Assembly (NCBI GenBank): GCA_958428235.1
Contig: CAUAFG010000015.1
Location: 1 to 64,000, forward strand
DNA: 64,000 nucleotides
Source: Faeciplasma sp900553675
GTDB taxonomy: Bacteria; Bacillota; Clostridia; Oscillospirales; Ruminococcaceae
Reading direction: 5' to 3'
Positions 1-9,499 of this stretch are shown piece after piece. The translations under genes and the position numbers were made by a program. The notes under the pieces are model-generated. The model was not told the DNA's origin. It was given only the letters and a program-made list of their open reading frames with translations, and searched no databases. Position 1 is the stretch's first letter; each line of letters opens with the position of its first letter.

Positions 1-273
1 GGATCACCCCCACCCATGTGGGGAAAAGTTTATACCGCCGCCTCTGCCGCCAAACGCATTAGGATCACCCCCACCCATGTGGGGAAAAGTTTTTGTCGCA
101 AATTGGTGCGTGTCGTAAATAAGGATCACCCCCACCCATGTGGGGAAAAGCATTCTTCAAGAAATTCATCAATGCCCATAGTGGGATCACCCCCACCCAT
201 GTGGGGAAAAGACAAAGGGTTATCGAGTGAGAAACATATCTGAAGGGATCACCCCCACCCATGTGGGGAAAAG
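1..273 (-). CRISPR. Type I-E CRISPR array, leader-proximal end (5 repeats, 4 spacers)
   Basis: Five identical 28-base repeats start at 1, 62, 123, 184 and 246. The four complete spacers are 33, 33, 33 and 34 bases. The plus-strand repeat contains CCCCAC-CCAT-GTGGGG, a perfect 6-bp stem with a 4-base loop suited to Cas6e cleavage. Read on the minus strand the repeat ends in GGTGATCC and resembles I-E repeats of the streptococcal CRISPR4 kind, so the array is probably transcribed leftward in the same direction as the cas operon. The first repeat begins exactly at base 1, so the array continues outside the window and its full size is unknown. No repeat shows a mismatch, as expected of the young, leader-side end. 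Confidence 0.97.
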
Positions 274-317
274 ACTAAATAAATCTTGATTTTATGCGGA
301 TTTTCTAATTTCCACAG
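274..317 (-). promoter_or_regulatory. Probable short CRISPR leader
   Basis: These 44 AT-rich bases separate the last repeat from the cas2 stop codon. If the array is read on the minus strand, as repeat orientation suggests, this is the leader. It is too short to hold a clear promoter plus integration signals, so array transcription may start inside cas2 or read through from the cas operon. The function is inferred from position only. Confidence 0.4.
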
Positions 318-1202
318 TCAATTTTCATTTAGGTTGATATAGATCCCATAAGTGATTTTGCAATCACTCAGTGCGCGGTGTTCCTGCGCTTCTGAAATTC
401 CAAAATGCTTTGCCAGCGTACTCAGCTTATAGTTTTCAATCCCTCTTAGCTTTTGTCTGGCAAGTTTCAATGTGTCGATGATACCGTTTCGTATCGGCGA
501 AATGCCGCATTTTTTACACGCTGCCAGCAAAAAGCTATAATCAAATGAGGCGTTATGACACACAAGCTTGTCCGCACCGATAAAATCCTTGAATTTTGTA
601 AGACCATCGTAAAGCGATATTCCCTGCTGCTCAAGCTGTTCGTTTGTCAGACCTGTCAGCTTCGTAACTTCATCTGGGATGACTGCGTCAGCCTTAATCA
701 GCATTGACAATTCATCCTCCGGTTCTCCGTTTTTTACTCTTAACGCCGCTATTTCGATAATTTCGTCCTTCGCAGCATCCAATCCGGATGTTTCAATATC
801 CACAACGCAATATGACGTTACCTGCTTTTTCTTATTTTCGGCAGTACGTGAATGTCGAGCCATTTCAAGCTTGGCAGCCTTGCTGAAGCCTGGTTTTAGT
901 ATGTTTTCAGCCTTTTCAGTTGCATTAACCATATCTAAACGGCGCACCAGCTTTATTCCGTCGTAATCCACCGGTTCCCATATGGAGTTGTGTACGCGGA
1001 AATCCATTCCCTGCTCGTTGTTTGTGCTGTATACCATGGAGGCGCGCCCGCTTTTCAGATTATCGCACACTCTCAGCCATAGCTCATCGCGAACTCTTGC
1101 ACTGACTTTTCCGACATACACGCCGGTGCTTATCTCCAGCAGCCATTTTGTCAGGTCTCCGCGAAGCTTAGGAGGACAGTCGCTCAGCACGATGACAGTC
1201 AT
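318..1202 (-). CDS. cas2: Cas2-DEDDh exonuclease fusion (CRISPR adaptation)
   Basis: The 294-residue protein has two parts. Residues 1-90 are a Cas2e ferredoxin-like domain (begins MTVIVLSDCP, with the RVRDELW segment). Residues about 130-294 are a DnaQ-type 3'-5' exonuclease with the DEDDh residues visible: DIET, the HNASFDYSF block and the final HRALSDCK. Plain Cas2e is about 95 residues, so the C-terminal two thirds is extra. In fused I-E systems the exonuclease is known to trim prespacer 3' ends before Cas1 integrates them. The ATG overlaps the cas1 stop codon in an ATGA junction, indicating translational coupling. It is the last gene of the cas operon, next to the array. Confidence 0.95.
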   Translation of the reverse strand: MTVIVLSDCPPKLRGDLTKWLLEISTGVYVGKVSARVRDELWLRVCDNLKSGRASMVYSTNNEQGMDFRVHNSIWEPVDYDGIKLVRRLDMVNATEKAENILKPGFSKAAKLEMARHSRTAENKKKQVTSYCVVDIETSGLDAAKDEIIEIAALRVKNGEPEDELSMLIKADAVIPDEVTKLTGLTNEQLEQQGISLYDGLTKFKDFIGADKLVCHNASFDYSFLLAACKKCGISPIRNGIIDTLKLARQKLRGIENYKLSTLAKHFGISEAQEHRALSDCKITYGIYINLNEN

Positions 1203-2137
1203 TGCTGCTCACCCTTTCTGCCATAGGAAATGCCGTTCGGAACCGTTCCTCTTGTGCCGTCCCAAAGCTCTACTGCATTCATCTGCTGAGGACAATCATC
1301 TCCCAACAGCCAGCGAATATCGTGAACCATCCTTTCCAGAATATGCGCCTGCACCATAGCGTCACGCGTGCGGCGACGCATTTCACCGGACAGATCCTCA
1401 GGCTCTTTAGAAGCAAGCTCAAACGCAAGCGGTATGACGATTTCAGCCTTATACAAATCCGCGATATCGTAAACAAAGGAGTTATCGTGTCCCACATGGA
1501 CAAATCCCAGCCCAGGAGAGCATCCCAATGCAAAAACGACAGCATGAGTCAAGCCATAAAGGCACATATTTCCGGCGGTCAGTGCCTGATTTACAGCGTC
1601 ACCGGAATCAAACTCTCCCGGAACATAATCGCGTCCGTTCCATTCAACGCCCCATTCCTTAGAAGCATTGCGATAAGCGGTACGCATTCGGCTGCCCTCC
1701 CTTCCGCGGAGCTGCGCAAGAGTGAGTGAGGACACATCTTCATCCGGAAAACGGATTTCATACATCCGGCGAACTACCGCAAGATGCTTTTTCTGATTGC
1801 TAACTGCTTCCGCCTGATGGATAAGCATTGCAGAATGATGAGTCAGCGGACGACCTCCGGCATAATACCGAACTCCGTGTTCACCGCTCCAGATTACAGT
1901 AACACCGGCGTCGCCTATAAGCTCCATTGCGCGGTGAGTGATAGCTGTACCGGGTCCCAGAATCAGCACCGATATATTTGCAGCAGGGACGTATGTCGTT
2001 CCCTTTTCATCACGGAAGGTTATTGCGCTGTCGTCGCGGTTGAGCTGGCAGTGTTCCAGATACAGAAAAGTCATGCGGTCGCGAATCTGAGGCAGTGCCT
2101 GCAATTCAGGTCGTATCATTCCGGAAGCTTCATTCAT
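1199..2137 (-). CDS. cas1: CRISPR integrase Cas1 (type I-E)
   Basis: Cas1e is the metal-dependent integrase that inserts spacers together with Cas2. The C-terminal half carries the family block YGLTHAVVFALGCSPGLGF followed by GHDNSFVYDIADLYK, which supply the active-site His and acidic residues. The open frame extends 22 codons further upstream into cas6e, but the ATG at 2137 is preferred: it follows a GAGGG Shine-Dalgarno at good spacing and gives 312 residues, usual for Cas1e. It starts 2 bases after the cas6e stop and overlaps cas2 by 4 bases. Confidence 0.95.
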   Translation of the reverse strand: MNEASGMIRPELQALPQIRDRMTFLYLEHCQLNRDDSAITFRDEKGTTYVPAANISVLILGPGTAITHRAMELIGDAGVTVIWSGEHGVRYYAGGRPLTHHSAMLIHQAEAVSNQKKHLAVVRRMYEIRFPDEDVSSLTLAQLRGREGSRMRTAYRNASKEWGVEWNGRDYVPGEFDSGDAVNQALTAGNMCLYGLTHAVVFALGCSPGLGFVHVGHDNSFVYDIADLYKAEIVIPLAFELASKEPEDLSGEMRRRTRDAMVQAHILERMVHDIRWLLGDDCPQQMNAVELWDGTRGTVPNGISYGRKGEQQ

Positions 2138-2139
2138 GC

Positions 2140-2751
2140 TTATACCCTCGCAACAGTCAAAAGCCCCATGCCGAAAGCTTTTTCGCGTCCTATGCCTCTG
2201 CAAAGCGTCTGCCTGAACAGCCCCGGATCTTCAACTGTCAAAGTTCCCTCAAATGTCACGGCAAGCAGTGAAACATACTGCTTTTCTTCCCTTTTCTTGC
2301 GGAAGCGATACCAATGACTTCCGGTAACCTGAAACTCATCTTCATCAAGTCTGAATCCTAAGCGTTTGGCTCTTTTCATAAGCCATTCCCGCTGATACTT
2401 TGCAGTAATATGTGCCATTACCTTATTGTCTTTTTTAACGGTTGGGTTGGCGGCAAGCCTGAAATGCCACCTGCTTCCCGCGGCTATTCTATCCAGCAGT
2501 TTTTCATAGGGCAGAGACTCCCACTTTTCTTCGGGTGAAGAGAACTGTTCAGCTACTTTTGATAAATCCGGCTTATCCTCGCTAAGTATCATCAGGTATG
2601 TTTCCTGACGAAGCGTGTCAATCCGCCAGAGTCTGCGTTTGCGTTCACCCGGAAATGCACTTTCCAATGCTCCGTGAAACAGATTTGGCGAAGCCAATGC
2701 GCTCATAGTTCTGCGGTTGTTTATGTCAAGCTTAAGTCTTGTCAGATACAC
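2140..2751 (-). CDS. cas6e: crRNA endoribonuclease Cas6e (Cse3/CasE)
   Basis: This 203-residue protein matches the Cas6e family in length and in its start, MYLTRLKLDI followed by the conserved HGALESAFPG-type segment. The C-terminal glycine-rich block GRGIGREKAFGMGLLTV is the RNA-binding G-loop typical of RAMP proteins. It cuts the repeat hairpin in pre-crRNA and stays on the crRNA 3' end within Cascade. The start codon is GTG behind GAGGTGAC, 6 bases after the cas5 stop. Confidence 0.94.
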   Translation of the reverse strand: MYLTRLKLDINNRRTMSALASPNLFHGALESAFPGERKRRLWRIDTLRQETYLMILSEDKPDLSKVAEQFSSPEEKWESLPYEKLLDRIAAGSRWHFRLAANPTVKKDNKVMAHITAKYQREWLMKRAKRLGFRLDEDEFQVTGSHWYRFRKKREEKQYVSLLAVTFEGTLTVEDPGLFRQTLCRGIGREKAFGMGLLTVARV

Positions 2752-2757
2752 GCTTTG

Positions 2758-3456
2758 TCACCTCAATTCTTCCATGGGGTCGTGTTCAGCGGAATAGCAC
2801 TCCGTGGGACTGCTTTTCTGCGATGCAGTCACGTTCAGCTCAATAACATTGCGATATCCGTACCGACGGCGGCGCGGGTCGAATGAAATGGCTGTATCGC
2901 GGATTTTTGACGCCGATGAGCCGTCGGGCGCGTCAACCCGAATCCGCAATGCTGCGTTGTCGGCACGACCTCTTAATTTTTTCTGCATATATTCACTTGC
3001 CTGCCAAGGCTCGTCGCTCAAAGCCGCAATCAGATTCTTATTTCTTATTCCGAGAACCAAAGGCTGGCACGGCGGGCAGGAACGGCGACCGAGAAAAAGA
3101 GGAAATACAGGATTCGTCAGTGCATCGGACAGCTGTTCCAAAAATGAGGTTTCGCCCTCCAAGCCCACCAGAAAGCAGGCGTCTGCAAGATAATAACGGT
3201 TTGTTACATAAGGCTTTTCTGTGACGCAAACCGTGTGATAATCTCGCAAAAGCACTCCTTCCTGCTCGACTCTTATGCCAAAGCGAAGTGCATTAAGGTC
3301 GGAGAGATCAGAGTCTCTGCTGCGTCCAAGTGCCGCTGCCAAAAGACCTATCACGCCACTTTTAGAAGGCTCGCGTCCGGCGCCGCGAACTTCAAATTTT
3401 GAGTCCGTTCCCCATGCCTGCATTGGTCCTGCCAGACGCAATAACAGCGTACTCAT
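2758..3456 (-). CDS. cas5e: Cascade subunit Cas5e (CasD)
   Basis: The 232-residue RAMP protein begins MSTLLLRLAGPMQAWG, the hallmark Cas5 N-terminus, followed by the SKSGVIGLLAAALGR block characteristic of Cas5e. It caps the 5' handle of crRNA in Cascade. Its ATG overlaps the cas7 TGA by 4 bases and cas6e follows after 6 bases, so it sits in the normal Cascade order. Confidence 0.95.
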   Translation of the reverse strand: MSTLLLRLAGPMQAWGTDSKFEVRGAGREPSKSGVIGLLAAALGRSRDSDLSDLNALRFGIRVEQEGVLLRDYHTVCVTEKPYVTNRYYLADACFLVGLEGETSFLEQLSDALTNPVFPLFLGRRSCPPCQPLVLGIRNKNLIAALSDEPWQASEYMQKKLRGRADNAALRIRVDAPDGSSASKIRDTAISFDPRRRRYGYRNVIELNVTASQKSSPTECYSAEHDPMEELR

Positions 3457-4544
3457 ATGTTCTCACCGGCTAAGACCGAGGATATCTTCTCACTCAGCCT
3501 TGCCATCAGCTCGCTATGCGGCAGAACATCGGCAATGCTTGTAAGCTCCTGCGATACGCCCATGCCCAGTGCGGCTTCCGGCTTATCCGCAAAGGTTGAA
3601 TACTGCTGATTTGCGTAATGTATCAAAGCCTCTTCGGAAGTGGAAGCATATCCGTTTTTGCTTGCGGGAACCGGCTTTTCAAAAGCACCGCACAAATTGA
3701 TTGGCATATCTCTGCGAAGCGTGATATAAACCATATCAGGCAGAGTACGGTTTGCAAAGGTGTTCTGCTTACCGTCGGGCATTGAGTAAATGAAGGCTTC
3801 CGCAAAGCCTATGGCAGCTTCCACTGCGTCGTCATTGCCCAAAAGCTTGGCAAGCTCATTTATGTTTACCGTTGCATAGCGGTACAGCGTAGAAGAATTA
3901 AACTCTACCGTGCCAAGATGACCAGCGCCGGACGTATCCTCAGGATTGCAGTCGTCAACGGCGGTGAAATAATCATATTCATTATGTACGGCATGGGTTG
4001 AAATTGCATGGGCAACCTGTGCCGCCGCGTCGAAATTAAGAGACGGATCGTCAGCAACCATTCGTCCGAAAAGTGCGATATCTATTGATGGCTCGCTTTT
4101 TAGTGCTTCCTGATACTTCTTTTTGTCCTCTTCATGGCAGACAGCAAGCTCGGCAAGTCTTTTAAGCTGTGCGCGGCTTGCAAAGAACAGTGCCTTTGTT
4201 ACAGCTTCCGGATCCTTCTTTTCCTGCTTTGTTCCTATGCCGGCTTTATTAAGAGCATCCAATGCAAGTGCAAGAGCTTTGTCCTCCAAGGTAGGATCTA
4301 AGGCAATGATTTCTTTTGCCAATTCAGCAGGAATATGCTTTGTGCGCATTCCGACTTTTTCATCATCAAACAGGTTTCCAAACGTCATTCTTATCGCATG
4401 CTTCCATGCCTGACTGGATATGCGTGCGCGGGTTGCCCCTCCGTAAACTGCGGTTTTCGGGCTGCCGGTGTCATCCCTGTTGACGCAGCTCGGCGGTACG
4501 GTCTGCAAAACGTGTAAATCCATGTAAAGGTTAGTTTTCTTCAT
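3453..4544 (-). CDS. cas7e: Cascade backbone subunit Cas7e (CasC/Cse4)
   Basis: Cas7e forms the helical backbone along the crRNA spacer. The sequence has the family features: NRDDTGSPKTAVYGG near the N-terminus, ARISSQAWKHAIR, and the long insertion ending in GHLGTVEFNSSTLYRYA. The open frame extends to 4661, but the ATG at 4544 follows AAGGAGGAC at ideal spacing and gives 363 residues, the normal size. This start lies 14 bases inside the 3' end of cse2, so the two are coupled. Confidence 0.96.
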   Translation of the reverse strand: MKKTNLYMDLHVLQTVPPSCVNRDDTGSPKTAVYGGATRARISSQAWKHAIRMTFGNLFDDEKVGMRTKHIPAELAKEIIALDPTLEDKALALALDALNKAGIGTKQEKKDPEAVTKALFFASRAQLKRLAELAVCHEEDKKKYQEALKSEPSIDIALFGRMVADDPSLNFDAAAQVAHAISTHAVHNEYDYFTAVDDCNPEDTSGAGHLGTVEFNSSTLYRYATVNINELAKLLGNDDAVEAAIGFAEAFIYSMPDGKQNTFANRTLPDMVYITLRRDMPINLCGAFEKPVPASKNGYASTSEEALIHYANQQYSTFADKPEAALGMGVSQELTSIADVLPHSELMARLSEKISSVLAGENI

Positions 4545-5130
4545 TGTTATTGTCCTCCTTGTTTTCATCGGTACGTTTTTTATAAAAGTCCTGTCCCCAT
4601 TTAAGGCGTATATGCTCTGCACTCTCGTCGGACAGCTGATAAAAATATAAATCCTTTGCAAGCTGCGGATAATCCAGTGGGATGTCCTTATCCCTCAAAA
4701 GCTTGATAAGTGCGCGGATATGATAGCTCATTTCCTGCATATCAGCCGAAGATGCCACGGCATATAGCCGCTTCCATATGCGCTCAGTGTCATCATTATC
4801 CGCAACAAGCTCAGACGCAGCATTTCCAAGCGAAACATTTTCCCGATTCATATTGTCCGTTTTTACGTCCTTGCCCTGCTGGTGCATAGCGTAAAGCGTC
4901 AGAGCCATGTAAACCGCCCATTCGGCATAGCTGGGCTTGCTGCCGGCTGAATACATTTCCTCCGGCATATCCTGCAAAAGCTCGCCGTAAAGCTGCGGAA
5001 GCTCGCCGGGTCTTCGTCCTACTCCCCTGCGAAGATTCGCCAAAGCCGCCCTTGCTTCTGATTCCGCTCTTCCGGCTATGCAAAGCAGCTTATACTTTGT
5101 AAACGAATAAACCTCATCATACAATTGCAT
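4531..5130 (-). CDS. cse2: Cascade small subunit Cse2 (CasB)
   Basis: The 199-residue helical protein has the Cse2 signature ARAALANLRRGVGRRPGELP near residues 25-45 and the position expected between cse1 and cas7. Cse2 forms a dimer in the belly of Cascade and stabilises the displaced strand. The last quarter is acidic and Asn-rich. The ATG immediately follows the cse1 stop. Confidence 0.93.
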   Translation of the reverse strand: MQLYDEVYSFTKYKLLCIAGRAESEARAALANLRRGVGRRPGELPQLYGELLQDMPEEMYSAGSKPSYAEWAVYMALTLYAMHQQGKDVKTDNMNRENVSLGNAASELVADNDDTERIWKRLYAVASSADMQEMSYHIRALIKLLRDKDIPLDYPQLAKDLYFYQLSDESAEHIRLKWGQDFYKKRTDENKEDNNNEEN

Positions 5131-6768
5131 TTACTGACCTCCGTTCTTTTTGATATCTTTAAATGATTTTGTTTTCTTATAGCTAATTAGCTTCGACCTG
5201 AAGCTGTTATATGAATCCGGAGCACAGTAATAAACCTTGGCGTCCTTCTGCTTATTTGATTCAACCGATTTTCCGCTGAATGCTGCGGGACCTGCCTGCT
5301 TTACAAGCTCCTGTCCAAGGCGGTCTGCGATTTGCACAGCTGTATTTCGCCATTCAACCGATTTTTCTTCCCTCTCAATGTCGCTCTGGTCTGCATCAAG
5401 AGTCAAAAGCCAGCTTCTGAACGGAACATCTATGCGATAATACAGCTGCTCCTTTGCCCGCTCTGCGCTCGACTCACCATTGCCTCCGGCAGCTAAGTCA
5501 AGCTCCTTTGCAAGAGTGCCGACAGCCCATGCCAGCCTTTCGCAGCCGGTTACTTCGTTGGTGATCCTTTCTATCCACTTGCCGTTAAGCTCGGATAGCA
5601 GATTCAGGTGGAAGGTCAGCGAGTCTTCAAAAACATCAGTTACAAAAAAGTCCTTATCTCCATACTGCACCGAGGCGATTCTATAAACACCAATCGTTTG
5701 CGGCGGAAGGCAGCTATATTCAAGCAGCCTGTTCATCCATGAGACTACTCCAGGCATATGGTGCTTTTCGTTTACTGCCGCTATTCCGGAAAAATCCTGC
5801 CACATTTTTCGCTCGTGATTATGCCTTGCAGGCTGAAAGCCTACTATCTCGCGCTTGCCGTTCAGCACCGGCTTCCAAACTGTCATCTGCTCGGAAAAGG
5901 CGTTTTCTTTTTCATAAAAGTCACCGCCAAGAAGATAATAGCCGGTTATGCGGTCGTTTTCCTCGGTAAGAAGCAGCCTTCTTGACTGAAGAGTAAGCAG
6001 CTCCGCCTGATTATCGGGGCACGCAATATTTGTGCGTTCAGACGCTCTTGGAGTGTCAAGCTCCCATACAGGCTGCGGATTTCCCCACGGCTCGTCATTT
6101 TCGTTCAGCAGTACTAAGTTTAGCATAAGAGTTTCAAACAGGTTTCTGCCCACTGCCTGAATAAAGCCAAGCTTTCCGATCCAACCCGCTCCGGGAGACG
6201 GAAGATTTTTGCCTTTTGGCTTAGATGACGTATCATCAAACGCGTTCACATACAAAAGCCATCTTGCCGCTTCTGCGTAACTCAGCGTATTTTTTTCTTC
6301 GCCTGTTATTGTGGGAAACAGTCTTTTCTTGTTGCCGCTTTCCGATATTTCGCCGTTAAGCTTAGCCGATGAATACTCGGTTCCTATCTTTGCTTGCGGC
6401 ACCTGATAAAACGGTCTTTTGTCGTCAAAAAGGTCAAAGCGGTCGCGATAGCTTTCTAAATACCTTTCAATCGGTTCGGCCGGAAAACGACCCATTTCCC
6501 ACAGTGCCTGCCAGCGGTCGTAGGCGTCATCCAAGTTTGTTATTTCGGATGGGTTTCCCTCTTCGTCAAAGCGGTAAAATACCGCATGAAGCACCGCCAG
6601 AAGCAGTCTCAGAACAGCTGCATTCTGGGTTGGAAGCTCGCCCGCAAGGTCGGTATATGTATGCGCTCCGGCAAAAACCTGCTTCAGCGATACCTCATCT
6701 TCCCGACAATCGGGGTAAATAACCCGTATCCATGCCTCGTCCAACAAATTAAAAGATTTATTGTCCAA
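5131..6768 (-). CDS. cse1: Cascade large subunit Cse1 (CasA)
   Basis: This 545-residue protein matches the Cse1 family: N-terminal SFNLLDEAWIRV, then LLLAVLHAVFYR, and a C-terminal helical-bundle domain. Cse1 recognises the PAM and recruits Cas3. The start codon is TTG, supported by an AGGAGG nine bases upstream inside the cas3 3' end. No ATG lies near the conserved N-terminus. It is adjacent to cas3 (1-base gap) and to cse2. Confidence 0.94.
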   Translation of the reverse strand: MDNKSFNLLDEAWIRVIYPDCREDEVSLKQVFAGAHTYTDLAGELPTQNAAVLRLLLAVLHAVFYRFDEEGNPSEITNLDDAYDRWQALWEMGRFPAEPIERYLESYRDRFDLFDDKRPFYQVPQAKIGTEYSSAKLNGEISESGNKKRLFPTITGEEKNTLSYAEAARWLLYVNAFDDTSSKPKGKNLPSPGAGWIGKLGFIQAVGRNLFETLMLNLVLLNENDEPWGNPQPVWELDTPRASERTNIACPDNQAELLTLQSRRLLLTEENDRITGYYLLGGDFYEKENAFSEQMTVWKPVLNGKREIVGFQPARHNHERKMWQDFSGIAAVNEKHHMPGVVSWMNRLLEYSCLPPQTIGVYRIASVQYGDKDFFVTDVFEDSLTFHLNLLSELNGKWIERITNEVTGCERLAWAVGTLAKELDLAAGGNGESSAERAKEQLYYRIDVPFRSWLLTLDADQSDIEREEKSVEWRNTAVQIADRLGQELVKQAGPAAFSGKSVESNKQKDAKVYYCAPDSYNSFRSKLISYKKTKSFKDIKKNGGQ

Positions 6769-6769
6769 T

Positions 6770-9499
6770 TCAATTTTCCTCCTTTCTATATATCAAGCCC
6801 ATCTCTGCGTCGTAGTGAATATCGTAACCGGAAAGGGATGTATTCATATTCTCATCTAAAAGCAGGAAAAGCTCTCCTTTCAGCCAATGTGATTGCTGCC
6901 ACGGAGCAATAGCCCGCGTCATTTCTTCCAGCTCACTTATGGTTTTTCTGACGGTATATTCCTTACTGAATACTGCGGGAAGCCTGAGCTGCTGGCGGGC
7001 AATCTCCCTGCAATCCGCTTCGCACGGAACCGCGCTTGCCGACAGCCGCCGTCCGTTATTCCTCCACGGCAAAAATCCGATTTCTTCGGAATCGCTGTAA
7101 CGAATCATCACAAGAACAGGAACAGACGGTTCACCGTCACGGACAGCGGCTTGCGCGCGTTCCTCTCTTGACTTATCGCTTTCGGATGAATCATCAGGAA
7201 ACTCCGTATCCAAAATACCGGTTATTCCGCCGCGCCGGTTTGGTTCGCGCAGCTTAAAGGCATCCGCTTTGCTCTGCTTTATTACCTGTTTCTCCTTGAA
7301 ATCGTTCCACAGATTCATTGCGGCTTCATCAGCCGAAGCATCAGGCTCCTCATATGTATCCTGCACCAGATTCGGTATATCTGTCGGCAGGACAATTTGA
7401 TTCGGAAGCAGCTGCCTTGTGCGGTAGAGCAGCCATTCACCGTAAATCGCCTTTGAGCCGCCTTCAGGCTCATCTGCCGTCCCCATAACATAACACTCTG
7501 CATCCCGCACAAGCGGAGGACGCTCTGCATTTCTTTTTGTATGCCTGTGCAGACGTCCCATGCGCTGCAGCAGCAAATCCATCGGACACAAGTCCGTTAC
7601 CATCAGGTCGAAGTCGATATCCAACGACTGCTCCAGCACCTGAGTTCCTACCACAATAAGATTATTGCGCTGTTCGGCTGTCGAGTTTTTCCCGATAAGT
7701 GAAAGCAGCTCGTGCTCCTTTTCGGCGCGGTCGGGCATCAAAAAATGCGCATGAATCAGAATTACCCGCTTGTCTGGCATATCTGTCCGAATCAGCTGAG
7801 CAATCGTCTGAGCGCGATTTACTGTGTTGACAATTACTCCGGCACAGCCGCCTTCTGCAAGCTTGCATTTCAGCAGGTGTGTCAGACCGTTTTCGTCCGG
7901 CAGCTTGTGTATAGCTACCGTCTTTTCAGCCGTTCCTGCTTTAATCACTTCCTGACAGACTTCTTCACCGTCTGTCCATGTCAGTAAGGGGTATCCCCTG
8001 TTTTTCTTCCACGGCTCATCCTTACCGATTTTTCTTTTGAGGTATGCGCCTATCAATTCTTCTCTTCTTTTTTCGGGAAGCGTTGCCGAAAGAATAATAA
8101 CCGGCACCTTATACTCTCCAAGCCAGCACAATGCCCTGTCAAGATATCGGTTCATATAGGCGTCATACGCATGACACTCATCCACAATCACAATTTTTCC
8201 AGCCATACCAAGATGTCGCAGCATAACGTGCTTTTGTTTCAGTGCCATCATCAAAAGCTGATCCACCGTTCCGACAACCATGTTTGCCAGCAGCGCTTGC
8301 TTGCGTCCGCTGAAAAACGAGTGAACGACAAGTCCTTCCGATTCCTCGGAATAATTGCTGTGGCTCTGCTCAAACAGCTCCTGATAGTCTTCATTAAGCT
8401 CAGCCATACCATGGGCAAGCCTTACAGCAAGCTTTATTTCATCAGCCTGATGCCGCGACCATTCAATAATACGTGGGAAAATGCCGTTTGCAGTCGCCTG
8501 AGTAGGAAGCCCGAAGAAAATCCCTCCTGAATTTTTTCTTGCCGACAAAAGCTCGGCACCGCACAGCGCGGCTTCGGTCTTTCCAACGCCCATCTGCGCT
8601 TCTAAGATATAAATTCTGGGTTCTACGCTGTTATGAATAGCCTGAATAAACGCACTCTGAACTGTGTTCGGCAGAAATCCGAACCTGCTTTTGAACTCGT
8701 CATTATCCATGATAAATGCACCCGGCAGCCAGCCTGACGGCAGATTCAGATTTTTCCATGCCGCGTATACACGCTCGCTCAAATCAAGATGTTCGCCGGT
8801 ATCATCTGCGTCGATCAGCGGGAAATAGTAGGTATTGCTTGCAATCCAGTCTGCCATTATCAGCAGACCGCAAAGAAGCATCTGCGTGTGCATATCCGGC
8901 TTCGGAAGCTCAGAAAGCTGTTTATATCCCGCCCGATTCAATGAAAAATCAAGCCATTCCATCCAAAGCGTTCTCCATGTCTGCGCAAACAAACTGTTTT
9001 CCCCGCTATGACCATACAGATTTACCGTGCAGTCGTTATTGGGACCCAGCTCATGAGCTTTAAGCGGCTTGCCATGATGCGCGGCGACAACCGAGTATAT
9101 TTCCTTTGGCAGTGAAAAGCTTTCCAGAATCTTCGCTCCTAAGAATCCGTGTGTATATGAATTTGAAAATCCGCAGGAGTCCATACGTAAATCCGTTTGC
9201 AGCAGGTTTTCTTTAACCGTTAACGGCAGCTCTGGCGAAATTTTATATATAAAGTCCGCAGAAAACTTGCCGATATCGTGAATGTAAGCAAGAAAAGCGC
9301 AAAGGCTGTCGAAATCGTCCCCGATGTTAACCGCATTTCTTATCGAATCCGGCAGCCACTCTGCGCACAAATGCCGCATAACGCCAGCCGTATCGCATAA
9401 ATGCACCCATGTCGGAAGCCACAGATTGGATTTTGTGTGATTGGCTTTTCCGGGCAATAATCGCATAAACTGCCATGAAGTAAGTGAGCGGAGTTCCAT
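6770..9499 (-). CDS. cas3: CRISPR helicase-nuclease Cas3
   Basis: The 909-residue Cas3 has an N-terminal HD nuclease domain (FLAYIHDIGKFSADF near residue 75, AAHHGKP near 145) and a superfamily 2 helicase. Visible helicase motifs are I (QMGVGKTEAALCG, about 300), II (DECHAYD, about 430), III (LSATLP) and VI (QRMGRLHRH). It unwinds and degrades the non-target strand after Cascade binding. All key residues are present, so interference is probably functional. The ATG follows AAAGGTG. It is the first gene of the operon, about 105 bases from the predicted transcription start. Confidence 0.96.
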   Translation of the reverse strand: MELRSLTSWQFMRLLPGKANHTKSNLWLPTWVHLCDTAGVMRHLCAEWLPDSIRNAVNIGDDFDSLCAFLAYIHDIGKFSADFIYKISPELPLTVKENLLQTDLRMDSCGFSNSYTHGFLGAKILESFSLPKEIYSVVAAHHGKPLKAHELGPNNDCTVNLYGHSGENSLFAQTWRTLWMEWLDFSLNRAGYKQLSELPKPDMHTQMLLCGLLIMADWIASNTYYFPLIDADDTGEHLDLSERVYAAWKNLNLPSGWLPGAFIMDNDEFKSRFGFLPNTVQSAFIQAIHNSVEPRIYILEAQMGVGKTEAALCGAELLSARKNSGGIFFGLPTQATANGIFPRIIEWSRHQADEIKLAVRLAHGMAELNEDYQELFEQSHSNYSEESEGLVVHSFFSGRKQALLANMVVGTVDQLLMMALKQKHVMLRHLGMAGKIVIVDECHAYDAYMNRYLDRALCWLGEYKVPVIILSATLPEKRREELIGAYLKRKIGKDEPWKKNRGYPLLTWTDGEEVCQEVIKAGTAEKTVAIHKLPDENGLTHLLKCKLAEGGCAGVIVNTVNRAQTIAQLIRTDMPDKRVILIHAHFLMPDRAEKEHELLSLIGKNSTAEQRNNLIVVGTQVLEQSLDIDFDLMVTDLCPMDLLLQRMGRLHRHTKRNAERPPLVRDAECYVMGTADEPEGGSKAIYGEWLLYRTRQLLPNQIVLPTDIPNLVQDTYEEPDASADEAAMNLWNDFKEKQVIKQSKADAFKLREPNRRGGITGILDTEFPDDSSESDKSREERAQAAVRDGEPSVPVLVMIRYSDSEEIGFLPWRNNGRRLSASAVPCEADCREIARQQLRLPAVFSKEYTVRKTISELEEMTRAIAPWQQSHWLKGELFLLLDENMNTSLSGYDIHYDAEMGLIYRKEEN

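Noticed and set aside
16..262. Open frames across the CRISPR repeats on both strands
   Set aside because: They are translations of repeat and spacer DNA, with no ribosome site or protein-like composition.
1202..1729. Long frame antisense to cas1
   Set aside because: It is the shadow of the cas1 coding sequence; no Shine-Dalgarno and no recognisable protein.
1199..2203. Extended cas1 start at 2203
   Set aside because: The extra 22 codons lie inside cas6e and do not resemble Cas1; the ATG at 2137 has a proper GAGGG site.
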